Source: DUML01 sp050949905 (GTDB lineage Bacteria; Bacillota; Desulfitobacteriia; Desulfitobacteriales; Syntrophobotulaceae). Taken from it: a stretch of DNA of 64,000 bases. A program made the translations under genes and the position numbers. The stretch is from the NCBI GenBank assembly GCA_050949905.1, contig JBMNGP010000013.1, positions 235,013 through 299,012 of the forward strand, given 5' to 3'. The notes under the pieces are model-generated. The model had not been told where the DNA came from, did not search any database, and worked only from the letters and a program-made list of their open reading frames with translations. Every line of letters begins with the position of its first letter. Position 1 is the stretch's first letter. Shown here piece by piece: positions 51,838-59,838 of this stretch.

Positions 51838-52839
51838 ATGGCACAAAAGGTTACTTTGATCCCCGGCGACGGCATAGGCCCGGAAATCACTTCCGCTACT
51901 GTGGATGTACTTAATGCCAGTGGGGCTAAGATCGAGTGGGAAGTATATGAGGTCGGACTGGCTGCCGTAGAAAAACATGGCGAGCCGCTGCCCGAGAATG
52001 TTATAGAATCCCTACGCCGGAATAAAGTCGGCTTAAAAGGGCCGGCTACCACTCCGGTCGGCAAGGGCTTCCGCAGCGTTAATGTTGGTTTGCGCTTGGC
52101 CTTGGAGCTATACGCCAATGTTCGTCCCCTCAAAAACATCAAACATATTCAGTCCCGCTATACGGGAATTGACATGGTTATTGTTAGGGAGAACACCGAA
52201 GGCCTCTACTCCGGTATTGAACATATGGTAGGCAAAGATGCTGCTGAATCGATCAAAATAATTACCAGGGAAGCTTCGGAAAGGGTTTGCCGCTTTGCTT
52301 TTGAGCTGGCGCGTAAAGAAGGCCGCCAAAAGGTAACCGTCGGCCATAAGGCTAATATCCTGAAGCTTAGTGACGGGTTGTTTCTGGAATGCGCTCGGAA
52401 AGTAGCCCGGGATTATCCGGAAATCCGGCTGGAGGATAAAATTGTTGATGCTTTATCTATGAACTTAGTGCAATTCCCGGAAAAATTCGAGGTTATAGTT
52501 CTGCCTAATCTTTACGGGGATATCTTATCCGATCTGGGAGCGGGGCTGGTCGGAGGCTTGGGTGTTGCTCCCGGCGCCAACATCGGCGAAAATGGCGCTC
52601 TCTTTGAGGCTATCCACGGCAGTGCCCCGGATATTGCCGGCCAAAATAAAGCCAATCCCTTGGCTATGATTCTCTCCGGAGTGGAAATGCTCAAATACTT
52701 AAGCCTTAATACTGAGGCCCAGCGGATTATGGCTGCTGTGGAAAATGTTTTAGGCCATAAAGATAAAATCACCCCTGATCTCGGGGGAACAGCCGGAACC
52801 AAGGAGATGGCGCAGGCTATTATCGAGGCTATGGCTTAA
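51838..52839 (+). CDS. NAD(P)-dependent isocitrate/isopropylmalate dehydrogenase family protein
   Basis: 333-aa beta-decarboxylating dehydrogenase. 'LIPGDGIGPEI', 'VIVRENTEGLYSGIEH' (with the Ser/Arg substrate loop), 'KANILKLSDGLF' and 'EAIHGSAPDIAGQNKANP'. The ENTEGLYSGIEH motif matches the IDH3-type NAD isocitrate dehydrogenases used for glutamate synthesis, more than LeuB (no leu genes nearby), though homoisocitrate or tartrate enzymes share it. GAGGAGAGG precedes ATG 51838, 45 bases after gatB. Confidence 0.87.
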   Translation: MAQKVTLIPGDGIGPEITSATVDVLNASGAKIEWEVYEVGLAAVEKHGEPLPENVIESLRRNKVGLKGPATTPVGKGFRSVNVGLRLALELYANVRPLKNIKHIQSRYTGIDMVIVRENTEGLYSGIEHMVGKDAAESIKIITREASERVCRFAFELARKEGRQKVTVGHKANILKLSDGLFLECARKVARDYPEIRLEDKIVDALSMNLVQFPEKFEVIVLPNLYGDILSDLGAGLVGGLGVAPGANIGENGALFEAIHGSAPDIAGQNKANPLAMILSGVEMLKYLSLNTEAQRIMAAVENVLGHKDKITPDLGGTAGTKEMAQAIIEAMA

Positions 52840-52883
52840 GGAACAAATGGTTTAAGGAACAAGGGAAAACGGAGACTGGATAA

Positions 52884-53615
52884 ATGACAGAATATACCCC
52901 GGAAAAAGATTCTCAAGCAAAAGTGTACAATTTGGCCTTAAGAAATCCACATTGGAATTTTTGGCAGGCTTTATACCTGATTCTGATAGTCTACCTGGCG
53001 GAATTATTTCTCGGGTGGCTGAAAATTCCCTCTTTCTTGGGCAATCTCCAAGGGTTTATTAATTATCTCATCATTGGTTTTGGGGAAGGCCTGCTTTTTT
53101 TCCTGGCCTTAATTATCTTTTTCAAACTGCTCCGCCGCCCGCTTAGCGATTTAGGGATAATTAACCTGGGGTGGCGCAGTATATCCTTAGGGCTGATTGG
53201 CGGTATTGTTCTCTTCTTGGTGGTAGGGATTCTCGGCAACCTACTGGTAGATTACCTGGGAATTCCTGATCCCCAAAGTTTTGCTCTGGCTGTGAGAGGT
53301 GCTGATTCCTACTGGCAATTTGGGCTTTTACTAATGTTAGGGGGAGTAATTGTACCGATTAAAGAAGAACTAGTGTTCAGGGGTTTGATTTACCCGACTT
53401 TGCGCAAAGGCTACGGTGCGGGAGGAGGCATTTTGCTTACGGCCCTTTTTTTCGGCGTGATGCATTTTGACCTAATCAGATTCCTGCCTTTGTTTATCGG
53501 CGGAGTGGTTCTAACCTGGCTGTACGAAAAAACCCAAAGCCTCTGGTCGTCAATCATTGCCCATGGAGTCTGGAACATACTAATGACTATCCTCATGTGG
53601 TGGCAGAAAGGGTAG
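52884..53615 (+). CDS. CPBP-family intramembrane metalloprotease
   Basis: 243 aa, about seven or eight membrane segments. The CPBP (Abi/CAAX-protease-like) motifs are all there: 'EELVFRG' (about 156-162), 'FFGVMHF' (about 191-197) and the final 'AHGVWN' (about 225-230), giving the Glu-Glu and His catalytic set. Substrate unknown; bacterial members process peptides or act in envelope maintenance. GGAGA precedes ATG 52884. The next gene starts 8 bases after its stop. Confidence 0.93.
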   Translation: MTEYTPEKDSQAKVYNLALRNPHWNFWQALYLILIVYLAELFLGWLKIPSFLGNLQGFINYLIIGFGEGLLFFLALIIFFKLLRRPLSDLGIINLGWRSISLGLIGGIVLFLVVGILGNLLVDYLGIPDPQSFALAVRGADSYWQFGLLLMLGGVIVPIKEELVFRGLIYPTLRKGYGAGGGILLTALFFGVMHFDLIRFLPLFIGGVVLTWLYEKTQSLWSSIIAHGVWNILMTILMWWQKG

Positions 53616-53623
53616 AGTGCTTA

Positions 53624-54994
53624 GTGGCTAAGAAGGAAATAGAGATCGAACGTTTAGCTTCGGACGGAGCCGGGGTAGGTTATATTGAGGGCAAGGCTAC
53701 CTTTGTTCCGGGGATGCTTCCCGGAGAAAAGGGCACGGTGCTAATTACCGAAGAGAAGAAGTCTTATCAGAGAGCGGAAGTTATCACTATTTTAAACCCT
53801 TCGCCTCAAAGGCAAACTCCGCCCTGCCCTGTCTATCGGGAATGTGGCGGCTGCGACTTGCAGCATATGCAATATGAATATACCCTTCAGTGGAAAAAGC
53901 AGTGGGTGGAGGATGCCTTAAGGAGGATAGGCGGCTTAGAGAATATAATAGTAGAGCCGGTTCTAGGTATGGCAGAGCCTTGGCGGTACAGGAATAAAGC
54001 GGTGCTTCACAGGGATAAGGGAGGCCGCTTTGGCTATTATCGTCCTAAAACAAATGATGTCGTACCTTTTGTAGACTGTCTGCTCCTCAGTGAGAGCACC
54101 AATAGGCGCATCCGAAAGTTGCAGCAAGCGCTAGGAACTTCTTGTCCCGGTATTAAAACAGTTACTATCCGGGAAAGCAATAGAGGCAAGGGTTTAATAC
54201 TTTTAGAAGGTGATTTGCCCAAGCTGCGAGGGAAAAACGCAGAGACAGACAGACAAAAGGAAGAATTAAACTGCATAATCCATACTCTGACCAAGGATGA
54301 GGATTTTTCACCCTCAGTCTGCTCCCTAGCTCTCCCGCGGGGGAAAAGAGAATTCGCAGGAAGCGGAGCCCCGTACCTTAATGAATACCTTGACGATATT
54401 CGTTTCCGGGTATCTCCCAAGGCCTTTCTGCAGGTTAATCCCAGCCAGACCAGGAAGCTGTATTCACTTATCCTGGAATACGCGGAGCTAAAAGGTACGG
54501 AAGAAGTCTGGGATCTCTACTGCGGGATTGGAACCATAACACTCATGCTGGCCAAAAGGGCTCGGAAGGTAGTGGGCATAGAAGAGAACCCCTTTGCTGT
54601 TGAAGATGCTGTCCAAAATGCCAGGGATAACAAAATCACGAATACCAGCTTTGTGCAGGGCAAGGTAGAAGAGAAGCTAGGAAATATTGGGAAGATAGCA
54701 GGAATTCCTGATATTGTGGTCACCGATCCTCCCCGAGCCGGGATGAACCCGCTGGTGATTCAAAGACTCCCGCAGATAAGACCCCAAAAAATTATTTATG
54801 TATCCTGTAATCCGGCTACCTTGGCCAGGGATTTGAAAATGCTTGTAAGTGGCGATGTTAGTAATAATTGCAGTAGAGAATCTAAGCAAAACACCGCAGA
54901 TAGAGGAATATATGTTGTAGAAAAAGTGCAGCCGGTGGATATGTTTCCGTGGTCGAACCATGTGGAGTGTGTAACATTGATGTCGCGGCTGTAA
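53624..54994 (+). CDS. rlmD: 23S rRNA (uracil-5-)-methyltransferase RlmD-like
   Basis: 456-aa SAM-dependent RNA m5U methyltransferase of the RumA/TrmA group. N-terminal TRAM domain (about 1-60, 'IEIERLASDGAGVGYIEG'), iron-sulfur cysteines in 'CPVYRECGGCDLQH' with the fourth in 'FVDCLLL', and the C-terminal Rossmann domain with 'VWDLYCGIGTITLMLA' and 'VTDPPRAGMNP' plus nucleophile 'YVSCNPATLARDL'. Which U residue is modified cannot be told. Start likely GTG 53624 after AAAGGG; a GTG at 53597 is inside the preceding gene. Confidence 0.94.
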   Translation: MAKKEIEIERLASDGAGVGYIEGKATFVPGMLPGEKGTVLITEEKKSYQRAEVITILNPSPQRQTPPCPVYRECGGCDLQHMQYEYTLQWKKQWVEDALRRIGGLENIIVEPVLGMAEPWRYRNKAVLHRDKGGRFGYYRPKTNDVVPFVDCLLLSESTNRRIRKLQQALGTSCPGIKTVTIRESNRGKGLILLEGDLPKLRGKNAETDRQKEELNCIIHTLTKDEDFSPSVCSLALPRGKREFAGSGAPYLNEYLDDIRFRVSPKAFLQVNPSQTRKLYSLILEYAELKGTEEVWDLYCGIGTITLMLAKRARKVVGIEENPFAVEDAVQNARDNKITNTSFVQGKVEEKLGNIGKIAGIPDIVVTDPPRAGMNPLVIQRLPQIRPQKIIYVSCNPATLARDLKMLVSGDVSNNCSRESKQNTADRGIYVVEKVQPVDMFPWSNHVECVTLMSRL

Positions 54995-55411
54995 GCCTAG
55001 ATTTTACTGGGTTTGCGGGATTACATCTAAGTTATCTACTCGACCTAAGGAGGTAAAATGAGTACATGGTAACATGTCGATGGTATATTTTTATGCGAAA
55101 AATAAGCCTGAAATTAGATAGGGTTGAGTTGATAGTTTAGATAACGGGCATTTTTCATAGGGTTGAGGAGACAGGATGGATATATCATCCAATACGTGTT
55201 ATCGGTATTTTTAGTTTCTATATGTGGCTTTCCATAAAAAAATAAAAAACCTCTTACGAAATGGGATTATCGCTCTACATGGAAAATCAATACCGCAATT
55301 TATCAATAGATAGGTATATCCTGCAAATAATATTGCGATCACAATAAAAAATATTGAAATTGCGTAATCAAAAGTATATGCTATAACTAAGGGACGATGG
55401 AGGTGAAATAC
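54995..55411. other. 417-base AT-rich junction before the defence island
   Basis: No gene of convincing length. Two mini frames with good ribosome binding sites, one of 4 codons at 55058 (AAGGAGG) and one of 12 codons at about 55176, look like remnants at best. Direct repeat ATAGGGTTGAG at 55118-55128 and 55157-55167. A promoter for the HTH gene is at the right end. No tRNA, att site or integrase was recognised. Confidence 0.5.
55360..55387 (+). promoter_or_regulatory. Probable promoter of the defence operon
   Basis: TTGCGT (55360-55365), 16-base spacer, TATAAC (55382-55387), 25 bases upstream of the HTH gene start. ATTGCG occurs at 55332 and 55359 and its complement CGCAAT at about 55294, possible half-sites for autoregulation by the HTH protein. 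Confidence 0.5.
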
Positions 55412-55639
55412 GTGCCGGTAAGCTACAAAAAGCTGTGGAAACTGTTGATTGATAAAGACATGAAGAAAAAAGATCTTTGTAAAGCAGCAGGCATAAGTTC
55501 ATCGTCTATAGTTAAGCTCAGCAAAAATGAGAATGTGACTACCGGAGTTCTGGTCAAGATTTGCAAGGCGCTTAACTGTGATATCGGAGATATCATGGAA
55601 ATTGTTGATGGGCCGGATGAACAGCGCGACTGCAGGTAA
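55412..55639 (+). CDS. Small Cro/CI-type (XRE) HTH regulator
   Basis: 75-aa helix-turn-helix protein of the YozG/'HTH_26' type: 'MKKKDLCKAAGISSSSIVKLSKNENVTTGVLVKICKALNCDIGDIMEI'. I start at the GTG at 55412, which has GGAGGTG exactly 6 bases before it, in preference to ATG 55397, which overlaps that site. First gene of the island and likely its regulator, sitting 37 bases ahead of the BrxF-like gene on the same strand. It has no ligand domain. Confidence 0.88.
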   Translation: MPVSYKKLWKLLIDKDMKKKDLCKAAGISSSSIVKLSKNENVTTGVLVKICKALNCDIGDIMEIVDGPDEQRDCR

Positions 55640-55676
55640 GATAGCGTGACTAGAATAGAAAGAGAGTGGGGTTTGC

Positions 55677-56120
55677 TTGGGTACGTTAATAAAGAGTTCT
55701 CAATTCAGTAAAAAAATGCTTGAGAGGACAAATATGGCGATTGTGCTTTGCTCTTCTGAGCCAAGATTGAAAAAGATTATTGCTGAAGCTGGTTTTAAAG
55801 AACTCAGTCTCAATAAAATATTGGCCGAAGCCCTTTTAGAAAAAGACACAGCAATCAGGCCACAATTTGTTGCCGATGAAGTAATGAAAATCGTATCGTC
55901 CATACAAGGCCCGATTTTTCTGACAGACTACGAAATGCTGTTTGATCCGAGGTACAGCATTGATGTTATCAGACTTTTTTATGAGCTGTCACGCAGAGCA
56001 AAAATTGTTATAAAGTGGTGCGGCACATTGGACGATAACCACCTGGTATATGCAACACCGGCTTATATTGATTTTCATTCATATAACATTCATGACTATG
56101 ATATAACTTGTGTAATCTGA
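55677..56120 (+). CDS. BrxF-like protein of BREX type 3 (tentative)
   Basis: 147 aa. The C-terminal half 'GPIFLTDYEMLFDPRYSIDVIRLFYELSR' plus 'IVIKWCGTLDDNHLVYATPAYIDFH' resembles what I remember of BrxF, a small protein that opens BREX-3 gene clusters, and may be a reduced P-loop-like domain; no canonical Walker A was found in the N-terminal half. The start is uncertain: TTG 55677 with GTGGGG upstream, or ATG 55716. It lies 15 bases ahead of the BrxC-like ATPase gene. If not BrxF, it is an uncharacterised partner of that ATPase. Confidence 0.55.
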   Translation: MGTLIKSSQFSKKMLERTNMAIVLCSSEPRLKKIIAEAGFKELSLNKILAEALLEKDTAIRPQFVADEVMKIVSSIQGPIFLTDYEMLFDPRYSIDVIRLFYELSRRAKIVIKWCGTLDDNHLVYATPAYIDFHSYNIHDYDITCVI

Positions 56121-56135
56121 GGGGGGGTTATTTTG

Positions 56136-58085
56136 ATGAAATACGCAGATTTGATCAGCTTTAATCCGATTGAAAGCATTATCCAGCTTACGGCGGCTAA
56201 TGACAAGAAAGAAGCAATAAATCTGGTTAAAAGCTATGTCATGTCAGATGGCATGGCTGACAAGCTGACCAATAATATGCTTTCACAGCTTCGTTTAGAA
56301 GATGTGGTAGACAATAAAGGTGTTTTACTGGTAGGTAACTACGGTACAGGTAAATCGCACCTTATGTCGGTCATTTCTTCAATAGCATATGATGCCGAAA
56401 ACCTTGACTATGTACAAAACAAAAAGTTTGCCGAGGCTGCCAGGATCATTGCGGGGAAGTTTGAAGTCCTGCGTATTGAAATAGGCGCGTCAAAAATGTC
56501 CCTCAGGAACATCATCCTGACAAAAGTAAAGCAGGATTTTGCTGAACGTGGGCTCATCTTTGACTTCCCTGATGAAAAGGATATTATCTCAAATAAAGAT
56601 GTGCTCCTGACCATGATGGATTTGTTTTCATCCAAATATCCCGACAAAGGATACCTGATTGTGGTGGATGAGTTCCTCGACTATCTTGGCGGCCGTAAAA
56701 GCCAGGAGATTAAGCTCGACCTGGGCTTCATGCGTGAGCTGGGAGAAATTATTAAAACTTCCCGTTTAAGAGCTATTTTCGGAGTACAGGAAAAACTTTT
56801 TGATAACCCCAGCTTTTCATTTGTATCCAATACTTTAAACCGGGTAAAGGACAGATTTGAGCAAGTCACCATTCGCAAGGAAGATACAGCCTATGTTGTA
56901 TCTGAAAGAATACTGAAGAAGACTCCTGAACAAAAGGCGCTGATCCGTGAGCACTTGCAAAAGTTTTGCAGTCTATACACCAATATGTCGGAGCGCATGG
57001 AGGAGTACGTTGACCTGTTCCCTATTCATCCTTCATATATTGAAGTTTTTAACAAGATTTACATTATTGAGAACCGTCATATACTAAAAAACATTTCGGA
57101 GATCATCAGGCGGATACTTGACGATGAAATTACTGATGAATCTCCCGGCATTGTATCATTTGACAGCTACTGGTCCTTTATCAAGGAAAACCTTGCCCTT
57201 AAAACAGATGCCAATATTAAAGAAGTCGTTGAAAAGAGCGGCATGCTGGAGGATATCGTTAACCGTTCGTTTCCTAAACGTCTGTATAAACCTTTGGCCT
57301 TGCAAATTATCTATGCTTTAAGCGTACATAGATTAACCACTGGTGATATCAGTATCCGTGCGGGACTTACTGCAGAAAACCTAAGGGATGACCTCTGTTT
57401 ATATTTAAAAGGCATGCCAGACCAAAGCTCGGATACTTTGCAATCTTTGATTCAAACGGTTCTGAAGGATATAATGACCACTGTCAGCGGGCAGTTTATT
57501 GAACATAATGCAGATAATGGACAATACTATCTGGACTTGAAAAAAGATATTGACTACGACGAAAAAATCACGCAAAGAGCGGCTATCATGGATGATGACA
57601 GTCTGAATAGTTATTTTTATGATGTAGTTTATTATTGCTTAGAGTGGGATCAGAAAGAATATGTTGATAATTTCAAGATCTATGAACACCGGTTAAACTG
57701 GGTGTCTCATGCTATTTTCCGCTCAGGCTACCTATTCTTTGGCACACCTGAATCGCGTCCGACTGCCCAGCCGCCAGAGGATTATTACATATACTTTATT
57801 CCTCCCTATGGCAATGAGAGCTATACGGATGACAAGAAGGACGATGAGGTCTTTTTCCTGTTTAAGCCCAACGAAGATTTCAAGAACACTCTGAAGTTGT
57901 ATGGTGCTGCTCAAATACTGAAAGATTTGGCCGAAGAAAAAAATAAGCCTGCCTATCAAAACAAAGCTGAAGTTTTCAAGAAAAAGCTGACGAAATACCT
58001 GAGTGAAAATAAGAATACTTGCTTTGAAGTAATCTATAAGGGCGAAAAGAAGCAGCTGACTGGAAGTGATGAAGGGACAATATAA
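56136..58085 (+). CDS. DUF6079/BrxC-like ATPase, N-terminal part
   Basis: 649-aa AAA-type ATPase. The N-terminus 'MKYADLISFNPIESIIQL', the Walker A 'GNYGTGKSHLMSVIS' (Lys73), Walker B 'LIVVDEFLDYL' (Asp178/Glu179), 'RVKDRFEQVTI' and 'ERMEEYVDLFPIHPSYIEVFNKI' match the large DUF6079 proteins (about 1200 aa) that fill the BrxC position in BREX type 3 loci, as I recall the family. Here the frame stops at residue 649, and the continuation is encoded in the next frame. ATG 56136 follows seven Gs (GGGGGGG) by 8 bases; an in-frame TTG is directly upstream. Confidence 0.8.
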   Translation: MKYADLISFNPIESIIQLTAANDKKEAINLVKSYVMSDGMADKLTNNMLSQLRLEDVVDNKGVLLVGNYGTGKSHLMSVISSIAYDAENLDYVQNKKFAEAARIIAGKFEVLRIEIGASKMSLRNIILTKVKQDFAERGLIFDFPDEKDIISNKDVLLTMMDLFSSKYPDKGYLIVVDEFLDYLGGRKSQEIKLDLGFMRELGEIIKTSRLRAIFGVQEKLFDNPSFSFVSNTLNRVKDRFEQVTIRKEDTAYVVSERILKKTPEQKALIREHLQKFCSLYTNMSERMEEYVDLFPIHPSYIEVFNKIYIIENRHILKNISEIIRRILDDEITDESPGIVSFDSYWSFIKENLALKTDANIKEVVEKSGMLEDIVNRSFPKRLYKPLALQIIYALSVHRLTTGDISIRAGLTAENLRDDLCLYLKGMPDQSSDTLQSLIQTVLKDIMTTVSGQFIEHNADNGQYYLDLKKDIDYDEKITQRAAIMDDDSLNSYFYDVVYYCLEWDQKEYVDNFKIYEHRLNWVSHAIFRSGYLFFGTPESRPTAQPPEDYYIYFIPPYGNESYTDDKKDDEVFFLFKPNEDFKNTLKLYGAAQILKDLAEEKNKPAYQNKAEVFKKKLTKYLSENKNTCFEVIYKGEKKQLTGSDEGTI

Positions 58086-59826
58086 GAGCACCAACCCGTT
58101 CAAAGAAACCATTGATCTGGTTGCTTCCATCTGTTTGGACGAATACTTTACGAAAAAGTATCCTGAGATGCCGAAATTTAAAATTCAGATTACGCACCGC
58201 AATCGGGCAGATATTATCCGTGCAGGCATTGACAGGTTTGCAGGGCGAAAGAACCAACAGGCAAACGCCTTGCTTGAAAGTTTTGATTTACTTGACGGTG
58301 AAAAAATTACCGTTCAAAACTCCAAGTATGCACAATACTTTATCAAAGAGCTGGAAAAGATTCCTGCCAAAGCAGTTATCAATTTCAGTGACATTTATAC
58401 TGAAGTTCAAAATAAAGATGAATATTATATAGACAAGCGGTTCGGAATCAGCTATGCCCTGCTACCGATTGTCTTACTTGCATTGGTTCATACAGGCCAT
58501 GCAGTTATTGCCTTAAAGAACGGCGCTACCCTGACTGCTTCCGATATGGAAACGTTGCCCAAGATACCAGCCCTTGATATCTATGAGTTTAAGTACATTT
58601 CCAAGCCGAAGGACATGCAGCTGGCAGAGCTGGTCAGGCTGTATGAGCTGCTGGAGCTCCCTGTGGGTCTTATCAACAATCCTGCCCAGCGGGAGGACGG
58701 GCTTGAACGGTTGCTGGCTAAAGCCCAGGAGATGGCTAATATCGCGGTTAGGGCCAACAGCAAGCTAAACGGGGAATTTGAACTCTGGGGCGAACCGCTG
58801 ATTGCCGATCATCTTGCTTCGGATTATAAAGCCTCCGCTAAGAGAGTGCTGGATATATTCGGCAACTTCCAGAGCAGGTTCAACACCGTTGCCAAGCTTA
58901 ATAATTTTAATTATACGATGGAACAGATTGAGCAGCTTGGCAAGGATATTGCGTCCTCAAAAATTGTTCTGGAATACGAAAAGTTCAGGAACGACTGCCT
59001 TGCCAATGTCAATTACATGATGAATCTGGAACGTATGGAGCTTGGTGCTGCCTTAAGAGCAGAGATTGAAGCCGCCAAGGAAAGCTTCCGCAAGATTCGG
59101 GACGACATACCGCAGGATATGAGCGGCGAGGCTTCCGCAGCGGATGTAAACAATCTGCTTGCAAAAGTCAAGAACCAGTACATTGACATCTACTATGCAG
59201 AACACCAGAAAAAACGCTTGGGGGTTTCAGACGGTCAGCGTAAAGGAGAACTGGTCAGCTCGGTGAAACTGGCTAATTTAAAGCGTTTGAAAGCAATAAG
59301 CAATATTTTTTCGACATCTAAACTGGACCTCATTGAAAAAGACTTGTCCGGACTTAAAGTCTGCTACGAACTTACCCCAGAGATGCTGAAAACGAACCAT
59401 TTCTGCACAAAATGCAACTTCCTCATGGGTGAAGGCGATATTCCGGTAAAAGGCCGGCTTGACGAGATTGAAGACAGGATTGACAGTCTGCTTGCCGAAT
59501 GGACGAATACCCTGTTTAATACGGTTACGGACCCAACCCTTGAAGAGCAGAAGCAATATCTTAGCCCGGAACAGCGCAAGGCAATTGATGCATTTATAAA
59601 AACTAAGACCTTGCCCGAAAAAATTGACCAGTTCTTTATCACTGCTATTGAGGATCTGTTGCAAGGTTTTGAACCTGTTGCCATTGCTGCCGACGACCTC
59701 ATTGATAAGCTCGGCGCACTTGGGCCGTGCGATATTGAAACTTTCCAGCGCAAGCTGAAAGCCCTGCTGGATAGTTATACCAAAGGCAAGGATAAAGAGA
59801 AGCTGCGTATTATTGTAAAAAGATAA
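58069..59826 (+). CDS. DUF6079/BrxC-like protein, C-terminal part
   Basis: 585 aa in the +1 frame relative to the preceding gene. The two frames are both open between 58060 and 58082, and the second starts at GTG 58066 or ATG 58069 with only a weak TGGAAG site. Content: 'ETIDLVASICLDEYF', 'IQITHRNRADIIRAGIDRFAG', long helical middle part, and a CxxC in 'FCTKCNFLMGEGDIPVKGRL'. This matches what would be the second half of a ~1235-aa DUF6079 protein, so the split is either a frameshift mutation, an assembly error or a true two-subunit form. Confidence 0.7.
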   Translation: MKGQYKSTNPFKETIDLVASICLDEYFTKKYPEMPKFKIQITHRNRADIIRAGIDRFAGRKNQQANALLESFDLLDGEKITVQNSKYAQYFIKELEKIPAKAVINFSDIYTEVQNKDEYYIDKRFGISYALLPIVLLALVHTGHAVIALKNGATLTASDMETLPKIPALDIYEFKYISKPKDMQLAELVRLYELLELPVGLINNPAQREDGLERLLAKAQEMANIAVRANSKLNGEFELWGEPLIADHLASDYKASAKRVLDIFGNFQSRFNTVAKLNNFNYTMEQIEQLGKDIASSKIVLEYEKFRNDCLANVNYMMNLERMELGAALRAEIEAAKESFRKIRDDIPQDMSGEASAADVNNLLAKVKNQYIDIYYAEHQKKRLGVSDGQRKGELVSSVKLANLKRLKAISNIFSTSKLDLIEKDLSGLKVCYELTPEMLKTNHFCTKCNFLMGEGDIPVKGRLDEIEDRIDSLLAEWTNTLFNTVTDPTLEEQKQYLSPEQRKAIDAFIKTKTLPEKIDQFFITAIEDLLQGFEPVAIAADDLIDKLGALGPCDIETFQRKLKALLDSYTKGKDKEKLRIIVKR

Positions 59827-59838
59827 GGAGAGACCAGT

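Noticed and set aside
55058..55215. Mini reading frames of 4 and 12 codons with good ribosome binding sites
   Set aside because: Too short to support as genes and without a downstream gene in attenuation distance that would make them leader peptides.
58040..58085. Programmed frameshift in the BrxC-like gene
   Set aside because: I found no X-XXY-YYZ heptamer or obvious stimulatory stem near the overlap, so a mutation, error or simple overlapping start is likelier.
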